The notes under the pieces were generated by a model. It ran no database searches. It saw nothing but the letters and a program-made list of their open reading frames with translations, and had not been told where the DNA came from. Both the position numbers and the translations under genes were made by a program. A DNA stretch of 44,755 bases from Streptomyces albicerus (GTDB lineage: Bacteria; Actinomycetota; Actinomycetes; Streptomycetales; Streptomycetaceae), in NCBI RefSeq assembly GCF_008905045.1, contig NZ_VWMY01000034.1:1-44755 (forward strand). Reading direction: 5' to 3'. Below are positions 8,428 through 16,621 of the stretch, piece after piece (the first letter of the stretch is position 1; each line of letters begins with the position of its first letter).

Positions 8428-9441
8428 TCACCCGGTGCTTGCGGGCCCGGTGCTGGCACGCAGTGAGATCGGCGGCGCGAGCAGGTGATGCCGGGCCGGT
8501 GCTTCGGGATGGTCGAGCCGCTCGACCAGCAACTCGACGGCGAGGCGGCCCATCTGTTCCGCAGGGACGTCCGCGGCCGTGAGCTGCGGGGTCACCGTCT
8601 CCGCCCACCGGCTGGCGACGACCCCGGTGACGGAGAAGTCGCGCGGCACATGGCGGCCGGCGTTGGCCAGTCCCCGGTAGAGACCGCCCAGCGCGGCCTC
8701 GTTCAGCGTGACCAGCGCCGTGGTGGCCGGCTCGTCGTGCAGGATTCGCTCCAGACATGCCTGGCCGGAGGACGCGTCATCCCCGCAGCAGTACGTCCGG
8801 CTGGTGACTCCGCGCTCCGCCGCGGCCTTGGTGAAACCTTCGAGACCACGGTGAGCGGATTCGTACCCGGCTCGCAGGAGCTGTTCGGGCCGGTTGACGA
8901 AGGCGATCGTGCGGTGCCCGAGGTCCGCGAGGTGATGCACGCAGGCCTCCGCCAGCGCGGTGTGGTCCAGGCCGACCCACCAGCCGTTCTCCGGATGTGC
9001 TGTGCGGCCGATGGCGACGGCGGGGAGGCCCACCGAGTCGAGGTGGTCGAACCTGTCGTCCTGGAGCCGGAGTTCCATCAGGATCGCGCCGTCGACCCGG
9101 CGTTCACCCAGAAGCCGCTGGAACGAGCGGTCGCTGTCCATACCGCTCGGAGAGAGCAGCACGTCGTAGTCCTTGGCCGCGGCGGCCTCGACGACATTGC
9201 CGATGAAATCGAGCTGCATGCCGGTGTAGTGGTTACCGGCCGGCGGGAAGACCAGACCGATGGTGTTGGTCCGGCCGTTGGCCAGGGCGCGCGCACTCGC
9301 GTTGGGCTGGTAGCCCAGCTCGTCGATGACCTGCTGGATCTTCTGGCGGGTGCCGTCCGACACCGGCCGTTTGCCGCTCAGCACGTACGACACGGTGCTG
9401 CGCGAGACACCGGCCCGCTTGGCGATCTCACCGATGTTCAC
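8428..9441 (-). CDS. LacI-family transcriptional regulator
   Basis: A 337-residue repressor-type protein. The N-terminal helix-turn-helix reads NIGEIAKRAGVSRSTVSYVL, followed by a hinge helix with PNASARALA, then a periplasmic-binding-protein-like sensor domain (NTIGLVFPPAGNHY, VDGAILMELR, FVNRPEQLLRAGYESA, FSVTGVVAS, and a C-terminal RASTG). GTG at 9441 is chosen because AAGGAG sits four bases before it and family N-termini begin at this point; the frame open further upstream is non-coding. It lies between the transporter operon (same strand, downstream) and the divergent hydrolase gene. A palindromic operator at 9536-9547 lies about 95 bases upstream of its start, suggesting autoregulation. 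The effector is probably a mono- or oligosaccharide from the pathway. Confidence 0.9.
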   Translation of the reverse strand: MNIGEIAKRAGVSRSTVSYVLSGKRPVSDGTRQKIQQVIDELGYQPNASARALANGRTNTIGLVFPPAGNHYTGMQLDFIGNVVEAAAAKDYDVLLSPSGMDSDRSFQRLLGERRVDGAILMELRLQDDRFDHLDSVGLPAVAIGRTAHPENGWWVGLDHTALAEACVHHLADLGHRTIAFVNRPEQLLRAGYESAHRGLEGFTKAAAERGVTSRTYCCGDDASSGQACLERILHDEPATTALVTLNEAALGGLYRGLANAGRHVPRDFSVTGVVASRWAETVTPQLTAADVPAEQMGRLAVELLVERLDHPEAPARHHLLAPPISLRASTGPASTG

Positions 9442-9535
9442 GGGACTCCTTGCTTGAACCGGTGCGACGGTCTCGGGGAGGAGACCGCCGTCGGCCGCAG
9501 GTACTGGGGGCACGATACCGATGGCGACCCGGTAT

Positions 9536-9547
9536 CGAACCGGTTCG
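9536..9547. promoter_or_regulatory. LacI operator candidate (lacI side)
   Basis: CGAACCGGTTCG, a perfect 12-bp palindrome with the central CG typical of LacI-family sites, lies in the lacI promoter region. The identical sequence occurs twice more at 9793-9818. Confidence 0.65.
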
Positions 9548-9747
9548 CGTGATGTGAAGGTAGGAGGAAGCCGCGGGGGTGTCAATGCCTCCGCCGCACT
9601 TCTCGTAACAGCCTGGAAACCTCGTCGCGGTGCACCTGCCCCCGCCCGCACAGCCAGACATCACCTATGACCTGCGAGTCCCGAGGGCTCGCGGCTCGTA
9701 TCACTTGGCAGCGGGCCGACGCGCCGCAGGTTTCTGTGTCGCGGGTA

Positions 9748-9777
9748 TTGCTGGCTGGTTTTCCTGGGTGCTAGCTT
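9748..9777 (+). promoter_or_regulatory. Probable sigma-70-type promoter of the GH-A/CBM gene
   Basis: TTGCTG (9748-9753) and TAGCTT (9772-9777) are separated by 18 bases. Transcription would begin near 9784, so both operators at 9793-9818 lie immediately downstream, a classical repressor position. Confidence 0.45.
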
Positions 9778-9792
9778 CCCGATCCGGTTAAG

Positions 9793-9818
9793 CGAACCGG
9801 TTCGACCGAACCGGTTCG
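9793..9818. promoter_or_regulatory. Tandem LacI operators before the GH-A/CBM gene
   Basis: Two perfect copies of CGAACCGGTTCG (9793-9804 and 9807-9818) are separated by two bases, giving 14 bp between centres. A further half-like CCGGTT at 9784-9789 precedes them. The double site implies tight or cooperative repression of the downstream gene by the neighbouring LacI protein. Confidence 0.7.
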
Positions 9819-9984
9819 ACCCATCGATGGGCGCATGGATCCGTCCCTGCACGGATTGCCCTGTACGCCGACACCGAGCCGCCGGGCGCCAAAAGACTCC
9901 CGTACGCCCGCTCGTACGGCATCGCCGCCCGCCCCACTCTTCCCACTCCCACTCCCACTCCTCTACGAAGCCACGGAGACCCCC

Positions 9985-12669
9985 TTGCGACCCAGAAGAA
10001 GAACGGCGGGAGCCGTTGCCATAGCTGTGGCGGTCCTCGCCTCCACACTTGGCATTTCCGCCGCAGGAGAGGCCGGCGCGGCGGAGCCGGAGAAACTGGT
10101 CGTCGACCTCGCCACCGACACCGGTGCCTTCCACGGCGGCGCCAGCGGCAGCCTGTACGGGATCTACGGCGACGGAGCGCCCAGCCGCAACCTCATCGAG
10201 GGCATGAACCTGCGCACGGTGTCCACCAAGGCGCAGGACGGTCCGCAGCACCCGGGGGCGGACGCGCTGGAGATCCTGCCGCCGTTCGTGGACTCGGGCG
10301 GCAAGGACGTCTACATCTACATGACCGACATCTACCGGGGCTTCCCGTACGAGTGGCCGGGCGCCGACGGTCCCGCGCGGCTCGCCGACTTCAAGGAGAA
10401 GCTCAAGAAGCAGGTCCAACAGGTCCTGACCATGGGCGACTACAAGGACAACGTCGTCTACGTCCCCTTCAACGAGCCCGAAGGGAACATGTTCGGCACG
10501 GGCAAGTGGAGCTACAACGGCGTCTCCTGGCGTACGAACCCGAAGCCCTACTTCGATGCCTGGAAGGAGGCCTACCACCTCATCAAGGACCTGGACCCGG
10601 ACGCGCGGATCGCGGGCCCGAACACCTCCACCCTCTACAACGAGGTCAAGGGCTTCCTGCAGTACGCCAAGGCCAATGACGTCGTCCCGGAAGTGATGAC
10701 CTGGCACGAGCTGTCCAACCCCGCCGTGGTCCGCACGAACGTCGCGAAGTACCGGCAGTGGGAGAAGGAGATCGGGATCGGCCCGCTGCCCATCAACGTC
10801 AACGAGTACGGGCACAACTACCACCTCTCCGTGCCCGGCCAGGTCGTCCAGTGGGTCTCGGCGATCGAGGAGTCGAAGATCGACGCCGACCTCGCGTACT
10901 GGAACATCGACGGCAACCTCAACGACTCGGCCGTGGAGGCCAACAAGGGCAACGGCCAGTGGTGGCTGTTCAACGCGTACGGCCAGATGTCGGGTCACAC
11001 GGTGGGAGTGACCGCCCCGCACCCCAACCAGCAGTACACGCTCCAGGGCGTCGCCACGCTGGACGAGGACAAGAAACAGTCCCGGGCGATCTTCGGCGGC
11101 AAGAGCGGTGACGCGGACGTCGTCTTCAAGAACATCGACCCGAAGCTGTTCGGCACGGCGGTGCGCGCCAGCGTGCAGGAGATCCCGTGGACCGGGCAGG
11201 TCGGTGACTCGGCCCAGCCGCTGCGGCTCGCGGACCAGGAGGTCACGGTCGGCGAGGACGGCACGGTCACGCTCCCGATGACCGGCATGAACGAGATGTC
11301 CGCCTACCAGGTCATCCTCTCCCCAGGCGGGAACGGCGGGGAGCCTGCCGATCCCTCCGTCAGCTGGCGCAAGTCCTACGAGGCGGAGAACGCCACGTAC
11401 ACCGGCAGCGGCTATACCAAGAACGGCCCCGAGGGCACACCCTCCAACGTCGGCAAGTTCGCGACCAGCGGCAACTACAACGTCGGCGGCCTGCGCACCG
11501 GTTCCGACGGGGTGCTCGCCTTCGACGTGGAGGTGCCGAAGGACGGCACGTACGACCTGAGTGTCTTCGCCAACTCCTACAACCTGTTCGACCGGGTGAA
11601 GGAGCAGGGCCCGACCAACGTCTTCCTGCGCGTCGACGGCAAGGACCCGCAGGAACTGCGTCTGCCGCTCGGCTACAAGTGGGTGGTGTGGGGCCACACC
11701 GACACCACGGTGAAGCTCACCGCAGGCAAGCACAAGATCACGCTCGCCGCGCAGGACCCGGACCTCGGCGTCACCAAGGGCGACGCGATCATCGACAAGG
11801 TCGACCTGTCACTGCGCGACGAGAACGTGACCCGGCCGGCAATCTACGAAGCCGAGTACGCCACCCTCACGGGCACCCTGCCCGGCTACGCCCACCCCGG
11901 CGCCTCGGGGCCGGGCGCGGTGCCGCTGCCCAAGGGAGCCTCCGCGACCTTCTGGGTCCACTCCCCCGCCGACGGCGAGGCGACGGTGTCCCTCGACCAC
12001 CTCGGCGGCGGCAGGGCGAAGGTGGCCCTCAACGGCGAGAAGCTCGACATCCCCAGGGTGGGAGCCGGCAAGAAGGGCACGGACGTCACGCGGATGTTCC
12101 TGTCCGGCGGCATCAACAAGATCACCGTCACCGGCACCAAGAAGGAACTGGTCGTCGACCGGCTGCGGGTCACCCCGTCGAGCGGCAACCTGGTGACGAA
12201 GGCGTACCAGGCCGAGGACGGCACGCTGAGCGGCGCCGCCAAGGTCACGGAGGCGTACACCTTCGCCACGGGCGGCAAGGCGGTCACCGACATCGGCAAC
12301 GGAAAGGCGAACGCCCTCACCGTCGACGTCGACGCCAAGCAGGCCGGGCGGCACGCGGTGACCATCCGCTACTCCAACGCCGAACAGGCACCCGCCACCC
12401 ACTACAACCCCGACCCGATCGCCCGCCACGCCGACCTCTCGGTGAACGGCGAGGCGGCGCGCAGGGTGCTGTTCCCGACCACCTTCCACTTCAACGACTT
12501 CCGGGAACTGACGGTCCCGGTGACCCTGAAGAAGGGAACGAACCGGATCAGCTTCACGGCCGAGGAACTGCCCGACTTCGACGGCACCACCTACAACCAG
12601 TACGACCAACGATCCCCGTACGCACCGGTGATCGACCGGATCGCCATCACCCCGCTGACGGAGAAATAG
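9985..12669 (+). CDS. Secreted clan GH-A-like hydrolase with three CBM6/CBM35-like modules
   Basis: An 894-residue exported enzyme. TTG at 9985 is preferred because GGAG lies seven bases upstream and the product then begins with a clean signal peptide (RPRRR, hydrophobic helix, cleavage after GAA near residue 33). The catalytic region (about 34-450) has YVPFNEPEGN with a probable acid/base Glu164 and INVNEYGHN with a probable nucleophile Glu274. Three beta-sandwich carbohydrate-binding-like modules follow, each opening with a Y-E/Q-A-E signature: about 457-615 (SYEAENATYTG), 615-735 (IYEAEYATLTG) and 740-894 (YQAEDGTLSG). It shares the N-terminal GASGxxYG block, a WH[DE]L block and NEY with the 1364-3241 enzyme. 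It is probably induced when LacI releases the tandem operators. The substrate is unknown; the multiple modules suggest a branched or plant-type polysaccharide (inference). Confidence 0.8.
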   Translation: MRPRRRTAGAVAIAVAVLASTLGISAAGEAGAAEPEKLVVDLATDTGAFHGGASGSLYGIYGDGAPSRNLIEGMNLRTVSTKAQDGPQHPGADALEILPPFVDSGGKDVYIYMTDIYRGFPYEWPGADGPARLADFKEKLKKQVQQVLTMGDYKDNVVYVPFNEPEGNMFGTGKWSYNGVSWRTNPKPYFDAWKEAYHLIKDLDPDARIAGPNTSTLYNEVKGFLQYAKANDVVPEVMTWHELSNPAVVRTNVAKYRQWEKEIGIGPLPINVNEYGHNYHLSVPGQVVQWVSAIEESKIDADLAYWNIDGNLNDSAVEANKGNGQWWLFNAYGQMSGHTVGVTAPHPNQQYTLQGVATLDEDKKQSRAIFGGKSGDADVVFKNIDPKLFGTAVRASVQEIPWTGQVGDSAQPLRLADQEVTVGEDGTVTLPMTGMNEMSAYQVILSPGGNGGEPADPSVSWRKSYEAENATYTGSGYTKNGPEGTPSNVGKFATSGNYNVGGLRTGSDGVLAFDVEVPKDGTYDLSVFANSYNLFDRVKEQGPTNVFLRVDGKDPQELRLPLGYKWVVWGHTDTTVKLTAGKHKITLAAQDPDLGVTKGDAIIDKVDLSLRDENVTRPAIYEAEYATLTGTLPGYAHPGASGPGAVPLPKGASATFWVHSPADGEATVSLDHLGGGRAKVALNGEKLDIPRVGAGKKGTDVTRMFLSGGINKITVTGTKKELVVDRLRVTPSSGNLVTKAYQAEDGTLSGAAKVTEAYTFATGGKAVTDIGNGKANALTVDVDAKQAGRHAVTIRYSNAEQAPATHYNPDPIARHADLSVNGEAARRVLFPTTFHFNDFRELTVPVTLKKGTNRISFTAEELPDFDGTTYNQYDQRSPYAPVIDRIAITPLTEK

Positions 12670-12978
12670 CCCTCCGCAATAGCCCTCCGGGCACCTCGCA
12701 GTCCACCAGGACGCCGGTCCGCTCCCCCGGGCCGGCGGCCTGGTTGCCGGGCCGAGCCGGGCCTTCCCGTCGCCTTCGGACGTCAAGGACGCTTCGCCGA
12801 ACGACCGCCCGTGCCGGGACCGGCCGGCCGGCCACAGCGCACGACTGAGTGCCCGCCAGCGGTCATGCTGGAGGGCGCCCAGTGGTTTGGTCTGAATCCG
12901 ATTGCGTCATCGGTAGACGGGAGGCCGTACCACAAGCTCACGCCGAGGGTGGGCTGACCCGATGAGGTGTTGTGGTGG
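12670..12978. other. Intergenic region, no gene seen
   Basis: This 309-base gap lies between convergent genes. It contains GC-rich sequence with overlapping GGCC repeats (near 12823-12833) but no clean hairpin with a T-run and no protein-like frame. Confidence 0.4.
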
Positions 12979-13488
12979 TTACGCGCCGAAGAAGGCGTTG
13001 GGGTCGCCGGTGTACCAGGCGTTGTCGATGTGAATGCGGCGTATGACCCAGCGGTCGCCGTCGCGAACGAGATCGACGTCGTAGGGGTTCTTCAGGAGGG
13101 CGTGAACGGTCCGGTCGGCGGTGAGCAGATGCTGGGCTTCGACCAGCGCGGTGAGCCGGGCGGTGTCGCCGTCGATGGCGACGCGCGGGTTGGTGACCTG
13201 GTGGGTGGTGTCGACACGGCCGGTGAACATGCTCAGGATGGTGGTGACGATCGTGTCCCTGCCGGACATCAGCGGCGGCTCGGCACCCCATTTGGCCGCC
13301 GCCGGGCGGAAGTCCAGTTCGGCGTCGGCGGCGAAGGACGAGGCGAAGAGGTCCCTGTCCTTCAGGTCCTGACCGAGACCGAACCGGTACAGCGCGTCGA
13401 TGATCTCCGCGCGATCCCTCAGCTCCTGGGCGACTGCTTGGGCGTCTTGGGCCGGGGCGGACAGGGCGTGGTCGTGGACGACGTACAT
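12979..13488 (-). CDS. SnoaL-like / NTF2-superfamily protein
   Basis: A 169-residue cytoplasmic protein with the NTF2-like cone fold pattern: an N-terminal helix LRDRAEIIDALYRFGLGQDLKDRDLFASSF, then ADAELDFRPA, GRDTIVTTILSMFTGRVDTTHQVTNPRVAIDGDTARLTALVEAQHL, and the closing strands VDLVRDGDRWVIRRIHID-NAWYTGD. This matches the SnoaL_4-type group, which includes small dehydratases, isomerases and proteins of unknown activity. It is last in the five-gene minus-strand operon, 45 bases after the PLP-enzyme gene. Its likely role is a small-molecule cyclase, isomerase or hydratase step in that pathway, but no catalytic residue can be assigned with confidence. Confidence 0.75.
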   Translation of the reverse strand: MYVVHDHALSAPAQDAQAVAQELRDRAEIIDALYRFGLGQDLKDRDLFASSFAADAELDFRPAAAKWGAEPPLMSGRDTIVTTILSMFTGRVDTTHQVTNPRVAIDGDTARLTALVEAQHLLTADRTVHALLKNPYDVDLVRDGDRWVIRRIHIDNAWYTGDPNAFFGA

Positions 13489-13533
13489 CGTGGGCTCCCA
13501 TGCGGGTCAGGTGTCAGCGGGCTGGTGAAGCGG

Positions 13534-14676
13534 TCAGATCTCGTCGAGTAGTTGGAGGAGTCGGTCGACTTCCTGGGTGGTGTTGTAGTGCAGGAAGCCT
13601 GCTCGTAGTGCTCCGTGGGGCAGGCCCAGCCGGTTCATGATCTGGGGTGCGTGGAAGTCGCCGGAGCCGACGGCGATTCCTTGTTCGGCCAGCGTCTTGG
13701 CGAGGTCGTGGGGGTCGGTGTCGGGGAGTGTCAGGGCGAAGGTGGCGGTGCGGCCTTCAATGTGGGGCAGGCCGTGGAGTTGCCATCGTTCGGGCAGGCC
13801 GTCGAGGAAGCGGCGGGCGAGTGCCTGCTCTTGTTCCTGGATGGGTTGCCAGCCGAGCGTGTGGATGTAGTCGAGTGCGGCGGTCAGACCTGCCAGGGAT
13901 TCGAAGGGCGGTGTGCCGGGCTCGAATCTGGCGGCGGGATGTCCGTGGGCGGCGTGGCCGATCTGGTAGGGCCGCCATTGTTCGAGAAGTTCCCGGCGGG
14001 CGTAGAAGACGCCGACGTGGGGTCCGAAGAACTTGTAGGCCGACCCGATCACGACGTCCACGCCCGTCGCGAGGGCGTTCACGGGGCCGTGCGGCAGGTA
14101 GTGGGTGGCATCGGCCCAGGCGATGGCTCCGGCGTCGTGCGCGAGGCGTGCCACTTCGGTGGCGTCGACGATGGTGCCGACGGCGTTGTTCGCCCAGGGA
14201 AAGGCGACCACGCGGGTCCGCTCGTTGAGCGCGTTCGCCAGGGCGGTCATGTCGAGGCGGCTGTCCGGGCCGGTGCCGACCATGCGGATGATGAGGCCGC
14301 GGTCGGCCGCCACTTCGGTCCACGGGGCGATGGCGGCGTCGTGGTCGAGGCGGGTGACCACGATCTCGTCACCGGGCTTGAAATCCCTGGCCGCGCTCCT
14401 GCTCAGGTGGAAGTTGATGGCCGTGGCGTTGAGCCCGAAGCCGACCTCGTCGGGATGCGCGCCGAGGAAGTCGGCGGTACGCCGTCTGGCTCGGGTCACG
14501 AGGTCTTCTGCGGCGAGGCTGGCCGCGTGGGCGCCGCCCAGGTTGGCGTTGGCCGTGTCCAGGTGCTCAGCCATGGCCTCGATCACCGATCGGTGCATCT
14601 GGGCACCCGCGGGTCCGTCGAGGCGGATGGTTCCCTCATCCAGGCCGAGGAACTGACGGCGCAGGTCGGCTATCAC
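13534..14676 (-). CDS. Class V aminotransferase / cysteine desulfurase-like PLP enzyme (VC1184-type)
   Basis: A 380-residue PLP-dependent fold-type I enzyme. GTG at 14676 follows AAGGAG by seven bases. Motifs are LDGPAGAQMHRSVIEAM, NANLGGAHAAS, VTRLDHDAAIAPW, AWADATHYLPHGP (Asp contacting the pyridine nitrogen) and GSAYKFFGPHVG, whose Lys should form the Schiff base. The family resembles cysteine desulfurases. In the expected loop, however, I see no canonical S/T-x-C-x-S/T-x-x active-site cysteine, and the C-terminal half shows no Cys at all. The reaction may therefore be an aminotransferase, lyase or isomerase activity on another amino compound rather than sulfur mobilisation. It is fourth in the operon, after the CGNR gene with a 161-base gap. 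Confidence 0.85.
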   Translation of the reverse strand: MIADLRRQFLGLDEGTIRLDGPAGAQMHRSVIEAMAEHLDTANANLGGAHAASLAAEDLVTRARRRTADFLGAHPDEVGFGLNATAINFHLSRSAARDFKPGDEIVVTRLDHDAAIAPWTEVAADRGLIIRMVGTGPDSRLDMTALANALNERTRVVAFPWANNAVGTIVDATEVARLAHDAGAIAWADATHYLPHGPVNALATGVDVVIGSAYKFFGPHVGVFYARRELLEQWRPYQIGHAAHGHPAARFEPGTPPFESLAGLTAALDYIHTLGWQPIQEQEQALARRFLDGLPERWQLHGLPHIEGRTATFALTLPDTDPHDLAKTLAEQGIAVGSGDFHAPQIMNRLGLPHGALRAGFLHYNTTQEVDRLLQLLDEI

Positions 14677-14837
14677 GATCGTTCTCCTTGGTGAGGTACT
14701 TGAGGGCGCCAAGCTGTTCCGGCACCGGGGCGAGCAGGTGGCAGGGACCGCACCGGTCGGCCCAGAAGTCCACCCGTGCCGGGACGCGGCGGGATGCCGT
14801 TCGCCGTGTGGTCGGCGGTGTGGTCGGCGGGTGCCGG

Positions 14838-15413
14838 TCAGGCTTTGGTGCGGCGGTAGTGGCGGGCGGCGCGGGCTCTGTTGCCGCAGCCCGGGGAACA
14901 CCATGCGCGGCGGGGGTGGTCCTTGATGAAGAACAGGACGCAGCCGGGTGCGTGGCAGGCGCGCAGGTCGGCCAGTGCCGGACCGGCGAACAGGTCGACC
15001 GCGAGCTCGGCGATGCCTGACAGGGTCGCGGTGATGGGGCGTGCGTCGTTGCGTGGTTCGGCCGACGTGCCGTCGTCCCAGCGCAGTTCCCGCCAGGACA
15101 GGGCGGTGCGGACGCATCGGTTGAGGGAGTCGAGGGCGGCGGCCGGGGGCGGAGTCCGCTCCACGGCCGCCGCTGCCAGCGTTCTGATGGCGTCGCGGAG
15201 TTCCCGGGCCATGACCAGGTCCTGCGGGCCGATGTCGCGCAGGTCGGCGTCGGACGGCGGGAGCGGCAGCCGGGGGCGTACCTGCTCCAGCCAGAAGGCG
15301 AGTTGCTCGACCGTTCGCAGCCCGTCCTGGGGGTGGCCTCGGATCGCGTAGGTGGCGTTGGCCAGCTCGATCGGCAGTGGTTCGCCCATCACGGGACCGG
15401 TCGTCACGGTCAC
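14838..15413 (-). CDS. CGNR zinc-finger / ABATE-domain regulator-like protein
   Basis: A 191-residue protein with an N-terminal ABATE-type helical domain (ELANATYAIRG, later VMARELRDAIRTLAAAAVER). The C-terminal zinc-finger reads CHAPGCVLFFIKDHPRRAWC, then SPGCGNRARAARHYRR; four cysteines plus the CGNR motif are all present. CGNR proteins are thought to bind DNA in stress or aromatic-compound regulation, based on family knowledge. GTG at 15413 overlaps the PPOX stop codon by four bases (GTGA), so the two are translationally coupled. As the only regulator-like gene inside the operon, it may control the operon itself. Confidence 0.85.
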   Translation of the reverse strand: MTVTTGPVMGEPLPIELANATYAIRGHPQDGLRTVEQLAFWLEQVRPRLPLPPSDADLRDIGPQDLVMARELRDAIRTLAAAAVERTPPPAAALDSLNRCVRTALSWRELRWDDGTSAEPRNDARPITATLSGIAELAVDLFAGPALADLRACHAPGCVLFFIKDHPRRAWCSPGCGNRARAARHYRRTKA

Positions 15414-16021
15414 GGCCGGGTCCCGCGCAGTTCTGCGTTCTCGCGTTCGAGCTCGGCGATCCGCTCGCGCAGTGAATCCAGCGCCTCATGGACCGCGTCG
15501 GCCGGGAACAGTTGCGGGATGTGCTGCCGGCAGTTCCAGTCGAGGCCTTCGACGTCGATGACGATCGCTCGTTCCACCTTGGCAGGGTAGCCCTCGACGG
15601 ACAGCCTTTCGATCAGGTCCGGGTCGTCCTCGACGGCCCGGGCCCTGCCGAGGATCTTCAGTCGGGCCCGGTGGGCGTAGTCCATGAGGAACAGCGACAC
15701 CCGATCGTCGTGGTCGAGGTTGCCGCGGGTGATGTACTGGCGGTTGCCCCGCAGGTCGCCGAACCCGATCGTGTGTTCGTCGAGCACCTTCAGGAAGCCT
15801 CGTGGGCCGCCGCGGTGCTGGATGTACGGCCAGCCGGTCGCGCCGACCGTCGCGAGGTAGAAGCTGTCGCGTTCGCCGAGGAACAGCGTCTCGTCGGGGC
15901 CGAGCCGATCGGCCTCCGCGGGCCCTTCGGTCATCCTGCGGTAGGCGCGGTCGCTGCCGTGCTCGCGCTGGTGTCGTTGGACGTCGGGAGTGAACGTGAG
16001 CTGCGCGAAGCGGTTGCTCAT
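15410..16021 (-). CDS. Pyridoxamine 5'-phosphate oxidase-fold flavin/F420-binding protein
   Basis: A 203-residue protein of the PPOX split-barrel superfamily. Landmarks are FLGERDSFYLATVGATGWPYIQHRGGP, where the RGGP-type segment contacts flavin phosphate, then IGFGDLRGNRQYITRGNL, VSLFLMDYAHRARLKILGRA, and a terminal short coiled coil (LRERIAELERENAELR). ATG at 16021 follows GGAAGGGG. Members bind FMN or F420 and reduce or oxidise small molecules. The tail with heptad-like Leu/Ile/Leu spacing may add dimer contacts. It lies 57 bases after the AhpD-like gene and overlaps the CGNR gene by four bases. Confidence 0.85.
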   Translation of the reverse strand: MSNRFAQLTFTPDVQRHQREHGSDRAYRRMTEGPAEADRLGPDETLFLGERDSFYLATVGATGWPYIQHRGGPRGFLKVLDEHTIGFGDLRGNRQYITRGNLDHDDRVSLFLMDYAHRARLKILGRARAVEDDPDLIERLSVEGYPAKVERAIVIDVEGLDWNCRQHIPQLFPADAVHEALDSLRERIAELERENAELRGTRP

Positions 16022-16078
16022 GGTGTCCCCTTCCGGGGTGCCCGGTGCGGCCGAGGACCGCACCGGACGTGGAATGGA

Positions 16079-16621
16079 TCAGGCGTTGGTGCGGACGACG
16101 GGCCAGTCGATATCGGTGTCGGCGGCCTTGTTCAGGTAGTTGGTGAAGACGTTGAGGGCGACGCCCGCGACGACCTCGGTGATCTCACCGTCGGTCAGGC
16201 CGGCCTCGCGGGCGGCCTTCAGGTCGGAGTCCTCGACTCCCCCCTTGCTGCGGACGACCGCGGTGGCGAAGGCCAGGATCGCTTCGGTCTTGGCGTCGGA
16301 GGCATGGCCGGTGCGGGCGCGGGCGACCTCGTCGGCATCGAGCTTGGCGATGTTGGTGGCGATGTAGGTGTGCGCGGACAGGCAGTAGTCGCAGCCGTTC
16401 TCCTCAGCGACCAGGATCGCGATCCGCTCCCGGACCGGGGCGGACAGGGCGCCGCCGCCCAGCGCACCGGAGAAGTCGAGGTAGGCCTTCAGAACCGACG
16501 GGCTGTTGGCCATCACCTTGGTCATGTTCGGCGTCACACCCAACGCCTTCTGCACGCCGGCAAGCAGGTCGGCGGCCGCACCGGTCGCGGTCTCGGGCTG
16601 GACCAGGGGAAGACGAGACAT
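16079..16621 (-). CDS. Carboxymuconolactone decarboxylase / AhpD-like alkylhydroperoxidase
   Basis: A 180-residue protein with the AhpD core: ILVAEENGCDYCLSAHTYIA, where Cys-x-x-Cys and the downstream His form the peroxidase-type centre. Leading helices are AGVQKALGVTPNMTKVMANSP and VLKAYLDFSGALGGGALSAPVRE, and the later segment is DGEITEVVAGVALNVFTNYLNKAADTDID. It is first in the five-gene operon, with ATG at 16621 behind GAAAGG. It is probably a thiol-dependent peroxidase or a decarboxylase-like enzyme protecting against, or acting on, a reactive organic intermediate. Both Cys residues are present, favouring redox activity. Confidence 0.9.
   Translation of the reverse strand: MSRLPLVQPETATGAAADLLAGVQKALGVTPNMTKVMANSPSVLKAYLDFSGALGGGALSAPVRERIAILVAEENGCDYCLSAHTYIATNIAKLDADEVARARTGHASDAKTEAILAFATAVVRSKGGVEDSDLKAAREAGLTDGEITEVVAGVALNVFTNYLNKAADTDIDWPVVRTNA

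Larger units (their letters stand above)
9442..9984. other. Divergent intergenic region between lacI and the GH-A/CBM gene
   Basis: This 543-base stretch holds three identical LacI-type palindromes and one promoter, listed separately. It contains no credible gene. The open frame that runs in from 9835 to 9984 is proline/serine/leucine-rich and lacks a ribosome site, so it is read as 5' leader rather than protein. Confidence 0.6.

Noticed and set aside
9835..9984. Upstream extension of the GH-A/CBM gene to an ATG at 9835
   Set aside because: The extra 50 residues are Pro/Thr/Arg-rich and would hide the signal peptide; TTG at 9985 has GGAG and a clean signal sequence.
9661..11733. A 690-codon minus-strand open frame opposite the GH-A/CBM gene
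   Set aside because: Antisense shadow that also runs through both LacI operators.
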